DNA of 64,000 nt from Hortaea werneckii. Lineage: Eukaryota; Ascomycota; Dothideomycetes; Mycosphaerellales; Teratosphaeriaceae. Shown piece after piece: positions 21,497-33,027 of the stretch (its first letter is position 1; each line of letters begins with the position of its first letter). The stretch covers positions 248,001-312,000 of the forward strand of contig JBAOKB010000182.1 of the NCBI GenBank assembly GCA_037044905.1, written 5' to 3'. The position numbers and the translations under genes were made by a program. Below the pieces are notes generated by a model that was not told where the DNA came from, searched no databases, and saw nothing but the letters and a program-made list of their open reading frames with translations.

Positions 21497-24006
21497 TCAA
21501 TAACTCTCATAACTCTCCCTCCCCTTCTCACTCTCCCTCACCTTCTTCACCGGATGCAACAACATAGGCGGAAGACACAACCGCCCCTTCCCCCCGACCC
21601 TCACCGCCCCTTTCTCCTCCACCTCCGGCAAATCAACCTCAACCCCATTCTCCTCGAACCCGGGACCCCCCACATGACTCAGGGGACTCCCATCCTCATT
21701 CGGCCACCCCAACCAACGTCGGTACAACGCCTTCGGGAACTCGGACTGATAATACCACGACCACCCGACGAAATTGTGCTCGCGGTCATGGTTATACACG
21801 CTATCGGCCTGCTGACCCCACTGGGCGGGTATCCCGCTATCGGAATTGAAAATCGCATCCAGATACCACGCCGGCCATTTGCGGTCCGTCCAGATGGGGT
21901 GCGGGGCGTAGACGGCTTTGAGACCGTGTTGCAGCGCCACGCTCGCAGGCCACATCTCCGCTTGCATGGCGCGCCCGGCCAGGTTCTCGACGTGCATGGC
22001 GTGTAGTTGGCGGCGGGAGAAGCGCGAGAGCGTGTTGATGTAGGTGCGGCGCGGGAGGTGGCGGAAGTCGGGGTGGTCGAAGTCGGCGTCGAGGGGGTCG
22101 TCGGCGGTGAGTTCGGGGGCGACGCCGGGAACGTAGTTCCAGATTTTGTTGCGGTAGGTCCATTCGGTGTGCGTCGGGTCCCAGATCGGTTGCAGTGTGA
22201 TCAGGTCCGCTTCTTCGCCTACGCCCCACGAGAAGTCGTCGTCTTCCATTGCGTGGGGTGGAGTGGGTCCGATGGGTTCCTGGCCTGCGGGCGCGTACGG
22301 TTGAGGTCCCCAGACGGGGGTGGTGGTGCCTTCGCGCATCCCGCGTTCGATCTCCTGGTCGGTGTCGGCGAGCCAGTCCTCGTATTTGCCGTGTGCGGCG
22401 GGGAAGTAGAATCGATGGTTGCGCTCCCAGAGGTATTTCTGGCATCTGTTTGCTGAAGTTCGCTACTGCTTCGAGGAACTGGTAGTGGTTGCCTGTGTAC
22501 CTTGCGTCGGTCTCCCAGTTCCAGACGTAATCGAACTCGGGATGTGTCTTGGAAAACCAGAGTAGAGGGAGGAACTGATGCCAATACACCTGCCAGTCGC
22601 CAATTTCTGGGTACCATTTGGGAAGATGGATTCGGACCAGAGAATTGAAATGTCGTGAAATTCTTTTGGTACGTTCGCATCGAGGATGTCTTGATAGACT
22701 CTAGACGTGGGGTCATAGATGTCGTGGATGTTGTTATCTTTGATGTTGACGAGAAGGAAGACTTGGTACTCCCCTCCTGAGAGAAGGTTCAGTTCGACGA
22801 TAAGCGCGCGAAGGGCTTGGATGTCGTTTTCGGTGTAGTCATATCCTTCCCATGTCCTGATGAGCAGTGCTGTCCGCGATTTATGCGCAGAACTTTCGGC
22901 GCTGAGGAGCTTATCGGCTGTCTCGGGCTTCTCCTGGCCTGGCTGCAAGGCGGAATGTTGCGACCCTGCGGTCCGAAACGCCCCCTGTTGGCAATCACGC
23001 ACTGATCTTGCAGCTCTCCCCAGTTGACCATATTCCAATCCGGCTTATCTGTAGGACGCTGCCAGTTGTCTACGTATCCAGTCTCGTCCTGACCATAACC
23101 ATATGGACCATAGCGGTTGTAACGATCAAAGCAATAATCTAATTCGATACCGGAGACATTCGCACTGCCAACGGCAACCTCTGGAAAGCCTTCCGGTAAG
23201 GCGGGGAAAGCGCGCACGATATCGGCATCGCTTTCATTGAGAAGCTTGCCGCGCGGTCCTTTACATGGCACACGTGCCCCATGCCCGTCTTTACTCGATG
23301 CCTGAGAATCGTCGTCCGGATACGGGAGGTACGGCTGAGGCTTCGCGCCATCCAGATCCTGCTGTAGCTGCTTTATGCCGTTGTTCACGTAGAAATCATT
23401 GTCCCACTCAAATCCCTCCCAGCGATTAGGATCGTACGTGGCGTCGTAATAGCCATCGTAGGGTGGCCAGTGTCCTCCGATTGGCGGCGGTGTCCAATCC
23501 TTGATCAGTTCCTGGATCTTCATCTGCACGGATTCATACGACTCGTGAGGCAATGCGTGGTGACCGGCAGAGCTGTTGCCTACAGAACTATGTGATGCCG
23601 ACGGGCTATGCGTGGGGAGGGTGCTCGATGCTGACGTCGACTCCGACGTCGCTGTCGCTGTCGAACTAGCAGAAGTCGGCCATGCACCGAAACCATCTGC
23701 GTATCTTTCGGAGCTCGAACTCGGTGCCGCATTCCTACTCGTGGTCTGAGCGTGGTCTTCGGGCTGACCCCATTCTGGCGCCTTGAGAGTACTGTGTGAA
23801 GGCTTCTCTATCCTTTCTGGCTCTTGCAAATCTTCCTCCAGACTGCTCTTCTGCTCGCCTCCCTTGCTCCCCGACAGGCCTGGGATGTCATATTTCGGAA
23901 GGTATTCTCGGTATGAACTCCTCTGGACGAGGACGATGGCGATGAGGAACAGGCCCAGCGCGAGGAAGGCCAGCCTTCTTGGCGAGGAAAAGCTTGACAA
24001 CAGCAT
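21497..24006 (-). CDS. DUF3405 (PF11885) type II membrane protein, interrupted by three frame breaks
   Basis: The start at 24006 gives a short basic N-terminus, then a single membrane anchor (about residues 12-30, AFLALGLFLIAIVLV), a Ser/Thr-rich stem and a lumenal DUF3405 domain. Diagnostic segments are DKPDWNMVNWGELQDQCV, then TALLIRTWEGYDYTENDIQ and SGGEYQVFLLVNIKD, then VYWHQFLPLLWFSKTHPEFD and WNWETDARYTGNH, then KYLWERN and HGKYEDWLADTD. These pieces lie in successive frames. Breaks fall near 22935-22970, at 22614-22622 (C3A3 run) and at 22441-22455 (A run). None offers a usable intron. The domain resembles Golgi glycosyltransferases in topology, but no activity is established. Total length would be about 830 residues. 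Either assembly indels or a decayed copy; the conserved pieces show no other damage. Confidence 0.82.
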
Positions 24007-24663
24007 TGTCCTAAAGGAACAAGTCGGTGTGCGCAATGGACTCCAGAATCCAGACGTCGTTCGCGAAGCGCTGCGAGGGGTTGACGCCTACTGCTAAGCC
24101 ATTTCAATCATTCGTCTAATTATTCATGGAGTTTCGCGCGATCCGCCCAATCGGCCAGCAATTAAAGGAGCAATTGATTAAAAGTGGAAAAGAAGGGAAA
24201 TCTGGAGGTGTATTATGATTGAATTATAGCCCTTCCATCCCGCTGGCTCCTATTTCGTGCTCCTAACTTTATCCAGCGCATCGGCATCCAGGCGCGCGTC
24301 CATCATCGCGGTGACACACGTCACGGCTCGCACCGCACCGTCGATACCCTGAGCTCATCTTACGCCATCGGGTGGCGAAACTCACTGTGAACTTCACTAT
24401 CTGCCAACCTGACAGCTATTCCAAAAGTATAGATTCGCCTTCATTGATTGACCGAAAGCGTGCGCCACTTGCCCTTAGAGTCCACCAAGACAAATCTGTC
24501 TCCTTCCGACCCGTCTGTACCGCCGAATATCCTTGATTGAGATTCCCACTGCTACGCGTCCGCAGGATCAACCACTTCATCATCACATAGACGTGTATAG
24601 CGACCTAAATTTCCAGACCCATCAGAGTGTATTCGTAAATTTCTCCCCAGCAGTCGAGTCAAG
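24007..24663. other. Divergent promoter region between DUF3405 and alpha/beta hydrolase genes
   Basis: About 660 bp without a convincing frame. Confidence 0.5.
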
Positions 24664-25493
24664 ATGCCCAACCTAGACGTACCCAACGCCACCCTCTACT
24701 ACGAGACCCTCGGAACGGGACCCCTTCTCCTCTGCATCTCCGGCGCAAACGGCTCCTGCGACATCTGGAAACCCCTCGCCATGCAACTCCGCAAGCATTT
24801 CACCATCTGCTCCTACGACCGGCGCGGCTTCTCCCGCTCCACCCTCACAGGCGCCCAGGACTACGACCACCGACTACAAACCGACGCCGACGACGCCGCA
24901 GCACTAATCCAGCACCTCTCCGGCGACGACGAGCCCGCCACAGTCCTCGGCAACAGCTCCGGCGCGATCGTGGGTCTCGAACTCCTCATCCGGCATCCCG
25001 ACACAGTCCGGAATCTCCTCTGCCACGAACCACCCCTAGCCTCCTTGCTCGAAGACTGCGAAACCATCCGCACCGAACACCGCGAAATCTACAATCTCTA
25101 CCGCAAACAAGGCATCGCGCCCGCCGCGCTCCGCTTCGCCGAATCCATCAAAGCGGGTCCCGAAACCCAGGGCCTCCTACGCTCCATGGATCCTAAAGCG
25201 GGACCCTACAATTTCGCTAATAGCATGTACTGGTTTGAGCGCGAGCTCGGGATCTACGCCGTCTCGAGCCTAGACATGGAGGCATTACGCCGGGAATCGA
25301 GGAAGTTAATTCTGATTAATGGCGAGGACTCGGATCCCAAAGCGTTACAGTATCGACCGAATGTAAAGATGGCGGGGATGTTTGGGAGCGAGGTGCAGAT
25401 GGTGCCGGGGGACATGTGGGGTTCGCGTTGAAGGCGAAGGCGTTTGGAGAAGAGGTTTATGGGATTCTGAGGGAGGTGGATAGTTCGTACTAG
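24664..25493 (+). CDS. Alpha/beta hydrolase, frame broken just before the catalytic histidine
   Basis: The main frame gives 255 residues (stop at 25431). The alpha/beta hydrolase fold is clear: oxyanion region LLCISGANGS, strand and turn ICSYDRRGFSRS, nucleophile elbow GNSSGA (Ser about residue 99) and acid region ILINGEDSDP. The main frame ends MVPGDMWGSR, lacking the catalytic His. Shifting by one base in the G5 run at 25406-25411 gives PGGHVGFALKAKAF, the normal family ending with the His codon at 25413-25415 and stop at 25491-25493. The full protein would be about 275 residues, the usual length. It is cytosolic by absence of a signal peptide; the substrate is unknown. The start at 24664 (MPNLDVPNATLYYETLGTG) fits the family. 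Confidence 0.88.
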
Positions 25494-25860
25494 CGTCTAA
25501 GGGGGCATGCCGAACGCCCTTCGCGGAGTTTTTCTTGTATTTCCCTCCCTTTTTTTACCCTGGAGCGTCATAGAGCGGAGCGCATGCGAGTTCTTGGCGG
25601 GAGAGAAAGAGACTTTGTGTGTGAGAGTGAGAGTGAGAGTGAGAGGCAGGGGAAGACCATCATTAACACTATCACACTCGAATCTTCAATGTTTCGAGCC
25701 TTATAGGGTATGCCAGCCTAACTCGAGCCCGAATCTCTGCCCCTGTGGACTTACCACGATCAAGGAAAGCGAGGGTGAGGCATCCCCCTCGCCAGAATCA
25801 TCTCCTCCCCGGCAAGTAATTGGTCAACGTGAATGGTCTGGAGACCGTCTCTGCTGCAGC
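25494..25860. other. Convergent intergenic region with a microsatellite
   Basis: Between the hydrolase and the convergent deaminase-like gene. It contains the (GTGAGA) repeat listed separately and nothing else I recognise. Confidence 0.5.
25621..25645 (+). repeat. (GTGAGA)n microsatellite
   Basis: About four tandem copies of the hexamer GTGAGA in the intergenic region. Low-complexity DNA with no visible function. Confidence 0.8.
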
Positions 25861-27494
25861 TCATCGGCTCCCAGCCTGCCTCCAAGACCCATACTGCTCT
25901 TCTTGTCCATCATCCTCTGAATCTTCAAAGGTCAAGAAACAATCATGTCTCGAAGGAGAAGACTTCAATTCTCCCGGCACGGATGACGTTCGGAAGAGGA
26001 GAGCTGTGCTCGACAGATGCGGTACGTATGCCATTAGTCTTTGCAGGGGAATCAATCTGGCAAAATCTCTGCTGCTGCTGTGGCACATTCTATCCCGTGT
26101 CACGGCTTCTCCGCCAGCAATACTTGCAACGATCGAACGCAGCGTGGAAACCGAGGGCGTCCGAAGCACATTAATAGCTAGATCGATAAAACTCTGCTGC
26201 TGCTGCTGCTGCGGCTGCTGCGGCTGCTTGTGCTTCTGGCTGCTGGCTTTGCCCTTTGTCTTCCTGCTTTTACTTCGCTGCAGAGCTTGTCGAACCACAT
26301 TTGAAGTCTGCTTGAGAGCAGATGCCAATTCTGCGCGCTGACCCAGGCTCAAAGAGTTATGGTTCGCTGGAACCGTCCACTGATTGTACACTTCGCCATG
26401 CGAGTCCCTTGTACCGTACTGATTATGCGCTCGAATGAAGTGGAAGCACAGGAAACATGGTCTTTTGCTTATGCCGATATACCTCGGTCTCTCCTCCACG
26501 GTTAACCCCTGGCAGTGGACAAGCGTCTGTATTTCCGCGTGCACGAAGAAATGCTGCGGTGATTTTGCCGGCCAAGTTTGCCTCGGTGGGGCTTTGACGA
26601 AATGAAGTTCAGCATTGTTGAAGTATTGCCAGTAAGCGCGCGAGACATCAGTGAGGTGTATACAGATACGTTTGTAATTTGCGACGGCCTGGATCTGACG
26701 AACTTCTGCCCTGCTGCATAGGTCGTTGTCAAAGCCGAGCTCCGTCATTCTTTCTGAGAGTGATCCGGCCCTCGCCAGTTAGTGAGTAAGCGTCTTCGAC
26801 TACAATTTCTAGAGCACTGGTAATATCGGATGGTGTAGCTTGACCCAACCGATCAATCGAGTCTGCTAGCCTGGTACAGGTCTTTACGAATGCCACGTCC
26901 GAAACGGCCTGATTGTGTTTGGCTTTGGCCTTGGCCATCAGACGGACACGGCTTGCGATGTCTATTCGCTCTTTCGGATATGACCTTTTCATCTGGTAGC
27001 CAGGACAGCCTAGACGATCAAGGATCCGGTCCTTATGCAATCCCACCAAGTGTTCAAGGCCTTGGCGCACACTCTCCTGTTTCCCTTGCGCTGGAAAACG
27101 TCAGCGATGGTCTTACTCTGCGATGACTTCGACAAACTCTGGATTTTACCGAGTGAAGCACAAGCAGAGAGGCACGCCATCAGATTTGTCAATTCTTCCG
27201 GACGACATTGGGTATGCCCTCATTAGCTGCCACCACGACCCGGATGCTATGAGGCGGCACTGCCACGGCTGTAGCAGCTGCAACGCTCCCTGGGCTTGCT
27301 TTCCATGCAGCGAGGAAAGCAAAGTCGTCCGCGATCAGCATTTCCGTCTTGACCGGCAGTATCTGATTGTTGACACTAGATCTGGGCGCTGTCGTACTGC
27401 TTTTGCGAGAGACATGTTGCCATTGTCCGAGGTTGTGAAGGTCGGCTACGTCTTTGATAAAGTGAGTGCGGTCGACCTGATCCCAGACTGACAT
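25861..27494 (-). CDS. OTT_1508-like deaminase family protein, three frame breaks
   Basis: The deaminase-like core (PF14441 type, fungal expansion) is in the 3' part. FFVHAEIQTLVHC supplies the zinc-binding His and catalytic Glu (HAE); RYIGISKRPCFLCFHFIRAH supplies the CxxC pair; TRDSHGEVYNQWTVP follows. The N-terminal half is helical, with FVKTCTRLADSIDRLGQ near its end. A poly-Gln tract (about 26194-26229) and a Ser-rich tail follow the core. The frame switches near 27195-27205, 27075-27090 and 26745-26755, each by one base and none with a good intron. The start (27494, MSVWDQVDRTHF) is uncertain and an upstream exon is possible. In bacteria this deaminase clan includes toxins and mutators; fungal members are unstudied, so no function is assigned. 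Presence of all zinc ligands argues against long decay. Confidence 0.72.
26194..26229 (+). repeat. CTG/CAG trinucleotide repeat (poly-Gln tract in the deaminase-like gene)
   Basis: Interrupted CTG repeat on the plus strand, read as Gln/Pro-Gln on the coding minus strand. Likely length-variable. Confidence 0.8.
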
Positions 27495-28186
27495 CCTGGT
27501 CAATAATCAGTGGTATTTGGGATTGTGGTCTTCAGGCTGCGCCATCTTCGTGGTGATAGCCAGAGGGGCCGGTGTCGACAAGCCGCATTGCGAACTTGGA
27601 AGCGAGCCAGAGCTCTCATGCGTTGAAAGTACCAAGGTATCTCATGCATGAAAGTGTCAATTCGATGCTGCATGGAAGCATCGTGCTGGCAAAATTTCAC
27701 CTTCCGTGCTACACCCCAACTGCAGCAGCCCTGGTGTGATAGTTTTGAGATGGTCTTCTTTTACACCAAATTCAATATCAATATACCTCCTAAACATACT
27801 TTCCAAAACAAATCCTACAACACAACGAATCTCTATCAGGCTTTCTTGACTCTAGCGCGATGTAGCCAGCAACACACAACATCGAACCTGCAGTCCTTTG
27901 CCATTGGTCAGAAGCACGGCCGCCAGCTGCTAGCGTTTCATCCTTGTCGACCACTAGAAAAGCACCGGCAGACAATAAAGACAGAGGAGCAGAGAGCCCG
28001 ATTAAGCTGTCATCGACCGTTCCAAAGCAAAACCTCACCAGAAGGCGAAAACAAACCAAGGATCCTGTTCGATATAGACAATTTCATTAGGATGAACAAC
28101 CCTTCACCCCAAGCGCGGGTTCTATCAAAGGTGGTGGGCCCAGCAACCCCTGTCTTAAAGCCCTGCACCGGGGGGCCATCATCTAT
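27495..28186. other. Intergenic region, no gene recognised
   Basis: It could contain a first exon of the deaminase-like gene (an open frame at 27700-27500 minus) and the 3' end of hapX. The plus-strand frame 27648-28262 has no domain. Confidence 0.4.
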
Positions 28187-29997
28187 TTACATGCTGCTTC
28201 GTCGAAAAATTGAGTGGAACGCCTGGTATTTGCCCAAGAAATCAATGCCGTACTCCATGTAAAAAAAACGCCTTTTCCATCCCTCCTTCCTGACCGAATG
28301 ACCCGAAACCCCCCGCCTCATGACTCCGTAAGCATCGGCAGATGCGCCTCCTGTCGAACGTGTACGTCGTGGCGAACCTTGGCGCCAGTCGATTCTAGCG
28401 CAGGGACTACAACCCCACGACCTACTGTGACCCGGCCTCCCCAATCTCATTCGAGACCTACCTTCAGGCTCTCCGCCTCCCTCACAACCCCTCCCAGACC
28501 TCACCCCAACCACCGTATTCCTCCGGGAGAGGTTACTCAGCACCTGCGCCGCCTCGTGCTCCTCGAACTCATACCCGCCACGCCCAGCAGCAGCGGGGTA
28601 TGCGCGCATAGGCTCGCCATGGTTGAGCAGGGAGGCGACGGAGTTGGTGCGCTGGCCGGCCTCGCTGAACCGGTCGATCATGGTCGAGCAGCTCATGCGT
28701 TGCTCGTGGTGGGAAGAGATGACGACGACGGCGGGGCCATGGAGCCCGGGACGGCGGAGGTCATGGAGTCCCGGGAGTCGGTGGGGGCGGAGTCGTAGAG
28801 GCTTGTGCCGTCTCGGGTTGAGGGACGGGGTTGGAATTGTGCGCCTGAGGACGCCAGGTCGCGACATGCTTGGGCGCGGGCGGGGTCGCGGAGACATTGG
28901 GCGCAGGAGCCGGGGAGGGAGGCCTGGGTGGATGGGGTGGGGTTCGCGTCCCTTGCCGCCTCTGCCATCAGCGCGGTAGCTCGATCGTGGGCGCGTCGTT
29001 TCGCTAGCAGTTCTTGCTGTTCGTTGCGGCATGCGCAGTTCTGATCATCGGTGCAGAACCCGCAGCGGTCTTCGACGTCCATGTCCTGGTGGCCGCCTGT
29101 GGTGGTGTAGTCCATGGGCCCGCTTGAGGCCGAGTCGTTGGAGATGGTTGGTCGAAGTGCGTTGGTGTTTTGTTGATGATGGTGCTGCTGTTGCGCGTGC
29201 ATGGGACGGAAATGGTAGGTGAAATCTATCTCGCCGAAATTGTCTTCTGGCGGAGTAGGGACGCTGGCGCCGCCATAGCCAGCTGGAAGGCGCGCGGTGT
29301 TGATAGCAAGATCGCTGGCATTCGGATGATTGTATTGCGTGCCGGTGGTGGCGGGGTAGCCAGCGGAGGCGCGGGAGTAAAGCTGCTGAATATGCAGTTT
29401 GTCCTTCTCGGCAGCCTGGGCCCGCTTCTCGCTTGTCATCCAGTTGTCGTTTCAGGTCGTCGACCTGTCTTCGCTTTTCCTGTCGGAGATCCTCGAGTTG
29501 GCGTTGCAGGCTGTTGATGTGATCCTGGTATTCGTGCTTGCGCTCTTCGAGCTCCTGCTGCGTCTCGTAGAGCTTCTGCTGCCGCTTGTCTCGGAAGTTG
29601 CGCTGGGCGATGCGATTTTGAAGACGCCGTCTGTCGGCAGCATCTTCCTGCGGGATGGGCTTGCGACCAGGTCGGGGTCGCGGCGGAGGCGTCCAGTTGG
29701 AGCTCATAGGTCCACTGGAGGAAGGTGCCGCTCCGCCAGCGGACGAGCTTCCGCTGCTACCCTGGGGTGGAAGTGGGACCCGCGCATTGCTTGAAGTGGA
29801 CGGACGCTCCGACTGCTGCTGTGCTGCTGCTGCTGCAGCAGAGGCGCATGGTCGTTGCTCTCGTTCGGCGTCGTCGCTGACTGACCACGTTGGGCGTCGG
29901 AGAAGGCGACTGGGTGGGGCAGCCCGAAGGGCGTTGGGTTGGAAGCGAGCTCTGTATGGCCGCTCACATCAGCAGGCTGTTCGACCTCGACACTCAT
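28187..29997 (-). CDS. hapX: bZIP transcription factor HapX (iron regulator, CCAAT-complex partner), three or more frame breaks
   Basis: Start at 29997 (MSVEVEQPADVSG). All HapX landmarks are present in order. The CCAAT-complex-binding Hap4-like motif is NWTPPPRPRPGRKP, joined directly to a bZIP basic region (RRRLQNRIAQRNFRDKR) and a leucine-zipper coiled coil. Next come Cys-rich region A (CGFCTDDQNCAC), Cys-rich region B (GSCAQCLRDPARAQAC) and a C-terminal piece with SCSTMIDRF. In other fungi HapX represses iron-consuming genes when iron is low and activates vacuolar iron storage when iron is high, the Cys-rich regions sensing iron-sulphur status. The frame changes in the poly-Gln stretch (29810-29840), near 29435-29442 and near 28690-28697, each by one base. 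The C-terminus after about 28530 is uncertain. Confidence 0.88.
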
Positions 29998-32268
29998 ACT
30001 GAAGGGAAGCAAGCAGGCCTGGCCGCGGTTGGAGTGGAAGGGTAGTGGGAGGCCGACGTGCGTGATCAATCAATCAGATAAGATCAGAATTCGCCGTGTC
30101 TGTGTTACGGGAGGCGGGCGTAGGCGGGCGATGTCGGAGCCCGGTGGATGCGTCGTGTTAGCGTGAGGGGCGGTGGATGTGACCGGAGATTGCCGTGGCA
30201 CAGTCGTAGGGAGGGGAGGGCAGGTTTCACCACTCGGCCGAGGATATGAACCTCCATCTTTCCTGCCCATGTCTCTCCAAGCATCAAGCCTTGCTTTGGA
30301 CAACGATACAGTAGGTTCGATTATCCAGCAACGCATTGATATTGGCCAAGATCTGTTGCAGCTTCAATTCCTGTTGTCGTGACGGTGATCACATTTATCA
30401 AGGTGCATCTGCAAGTCGTTCTCCACGCGAGCTGAATGCAAGTAACAAGTTCCAAGAGAGAAGTAAGAAGAAGCTCGACATACCACTGTTGAAGTCTCGG
30501 AAGTTTCCCCAATCCCCAAACGCGTTGGCTCCGTTCCCAAATGACGCTCTACCCCAATAGCCACCATACAAATGCGGCCAGCCTGTCGGGTCCATCTCGC
30601 TCCTTGCTAGGTAATGTCGAGCTGGAAGTAGTGGCAAATGCCTGCGAACGTCACAAAAGGGTCAACCAGACCCCAGCCAGCCCGTAGTAATAACTACGAG
30701 GTAATAAAGAATCGTCAAAAAAGCCAGACTCTTGACCGCTGACTAGCAGAGTCAAGGTGGTAATACGGCAAAAGAAAGAAAAGATAATATCTTGGACGGG
30801 AAGGGAGAAAGGAAAGAGAAAAAGGCAGAGCGAGGACGAGGGTAAGAACCGCCCTCTGACATATACCTGCCACCCGCAAGCATCCCTCAGCAGCTTCCCC
30901 AGGGTTAGACTCATCGCACCCCCTCATCATCGCACTCCCCAATAACTCTGTGCCTACGCCATCGGAGCTCCACCGCCAACGTCGGGGCGGGAGATGGCGG
31001 AGTTGGGAAAATATTTTCTCGGGTTGCCGACGAATGTGGAAGCGGCGAAAGCGAGCTGGTTTTACCATTGCAGATGTAATGGCGAGGGAAACATCTCGAA
31101 GTCAAACCAGAGTACTGGGACCTTTTCCCACCATTTATTTGGACGAGCTTTCCTGGGCCCAAGGCCGTTATCCGATGGAGAGTGGAAAGGCGGAGAAGGC
31201 AATCGAGTAAGCTGTTTGAGAGATGTGGGACTGAGGAAGTTGTTTGCAGGTCTGCTGCGCCGCATTGCCGCTTCGGGGAATGCGAAGTGAAGATGTTTGC
31301 TCTAGACAGGGGCGACGATGGAGTGATAAGGCCTTTCGTTCTATCGCAAGCCGCAAATAGTCCACCCATGTCTTCCTGGAACTAGACCGGCCGCAAGCAA
31401 CGACGATCCTGCCTATGCCTGACGAGACGTACGCAGACCGAAGCATGAGGTTTCCTTTTGCCAGAACAGGAAGCTGAAATGAGATGACTGCACGACGCTA
31501 TTCGACTTTCACATACCGATTCCTAGCTAGGTCTATCACATGCTGATTATTGCCTGCAGGCTCGTTTCGAAGCGACTCTGCTCGCCCTCCCTCTCAAGGT
31601 TCCCGCTAGGTTCTGTTGCTCGGCTTAGCGAATAGCCAGGAGGGTAGGGCATGTTGAATAAACGAGTTGAACTGAATGTCGTTCTGAGAGCAATGTTGAC
31701 ACGGTTGCATCTTGCCACTTCATTGACGGCCATGTTGCCGCTTAGCATGAGTGTTTGCCGCTCTCTCTGCTGTGCATACTGTCATGAAAATGCTGGCCAG
31801 CTACTGCTGCTGAAAGGTGAATGGCAGATGAGGCGTGCAGGTCGCAGCATTCGATGTTGTCGACCAGTCTTTCTCTCTTATCGCAGCGAAGACGAGCGGA
31901 GCAGCAATGTGAGCAAGACATTCAATTGAGACTGTGATCAAGTCGACTGCGGTTGGTGAATAGGTCCGTAATGCCTCAGAACAGGCGTACAGGAAGACGA
32001 ACGTCCTGGGCTCAGGCTCAGGCTGACCTCGATTCACATGCCTTCAGCACCTCGAAGCCTCTCGGTTTGACATGTGCTGTGGCATCACCGTGGCTATCAC
32101 ATGCCAACGCGAATGTGCGGCGCTTTGACCCATTGAAACACTCGCTCGTTTGCTTTCTTTCTTTCGCCAGCTTTTCACTCTTGCACCTTCAACACAACTT
32201 TCATCGCCCAAGGCTCCGGATCGACAACCGGTATCGCCGGACAGTCTGTCGGTGAACGATACTCCATC
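29998..32268. other. 2.3-kb upstream region of hapX and the first BTB gene
   Basis: No protein gene recognised; frames are short and overlapping. A CCAAT box is present in hapX orientation (minus strand) at 30341-30345 and another in plus orientation near 30506. Long upstream regions are common for regulators such as hapX. Confidence 0.5.
30073..30081 (+). promoter_or_regulatory. Candidate SreA-type GATA site (ATCAGATAA) upstream of hapX
   Basis: ATCAGATAA exactly fits the ATCWGATAA consensus reported for SreA-type iron-responsive GATA repressors in Aspergillus. It lies about 76 bp upstream of the hapX start codon. In Aspergillus hapX is a direct SreA target when iron is plentiful, so the position makes sense. 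A single 9-base match can arise by chance; the position is the main support. Confidence 0.55.
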
Positions 32269-33027
32269 ATGGAGGAGGTGAAGGCATTTGCAAGGTATGG
32301 CGGACGTATGTACAACCACTTGCCATTTGAACACGACTGACAGCATCGCACAGCAAGTTTTCCGCAAGCAAAGCTTTGCCACAGTCCTTGTTGATGGTGC
32401 AGAGTACACCTACAGAATACCCCGCTCCCTCCTTGACCAACTCTGGCCTCGTTGCCCCAGCTTCTGTGAGAGACTCATGCTTGAGGTGGACAAGAATGGG
32501 TCATTTCACATTCAGACGCGCACCGCCAATGCCGACAGTGTTTGAGATCTTTCCTCTTCTGGGCGTCTGAATTGAGGCTGCCATGCCTTGACGCCGGCAA
32601 AGACGATATCACGGTAGGCGACATCCCGACCACAGACGTTGAGAGCGACGAAATCGTGGATATACTTGCGGACCTCTGGATGTTTGCCGAGGAATTTTCA
32701 ATCCCGAAACTGCAAAACGATGCCATGAAGAAATTGCTAGAAGCCCTCTTAGAGGTGGATGTTCGGCCGTTCACTTTAAGTCAATTCCATCGCCGTCGTG
32801 AAGAAGAGGCTTTACAGAGCGTATTGCTGCTGGAAGTAGCACATGGTCTTTGGTGCGGCCGTTACACTGGACAGGAAATGGACGCGTTCGCCAAGGTCGA
32901 AGGCTTTCTTGAGAGGTTCGCATCCCTAGTCAGGGGTGAAGGCAGGCTTGATCCAAAGGAAACGAGACCAAGCCGTCATTTTGCCGACGGTGGTGATATC
33001 AGTGCCTTCATGGTACCAGAGACATAG
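32269..33027 (+). CDS. Short BTB/POZ-domain protein 1
   Basis: Exon 1 (32269-32294, 26 nt, MEEVKAFA plus two bases) is spliced over a 49-nt intron (GTATGG, CTGAC, AG) to exon 2 from 32344. The product continues IAQQVFRKQSFATVLVDGAEYTYRIP, the first BTB strands, then LPCLDAGKDD and the conserved DLWMFAEEFSIPKLQNDAMKKL of fungal BTB proteins. The frame changes between about 32537 and 32550; two one-base insertions there would give DVFEIFLFWASEL, matching the family. Such single-domain fungal BTB proteins probably mediate dimerisation or Cul3 recruitment, but none is well characterised. The gene structure is the same as in the second BTB gene at 38.4 kb. Confidence 0.78.
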
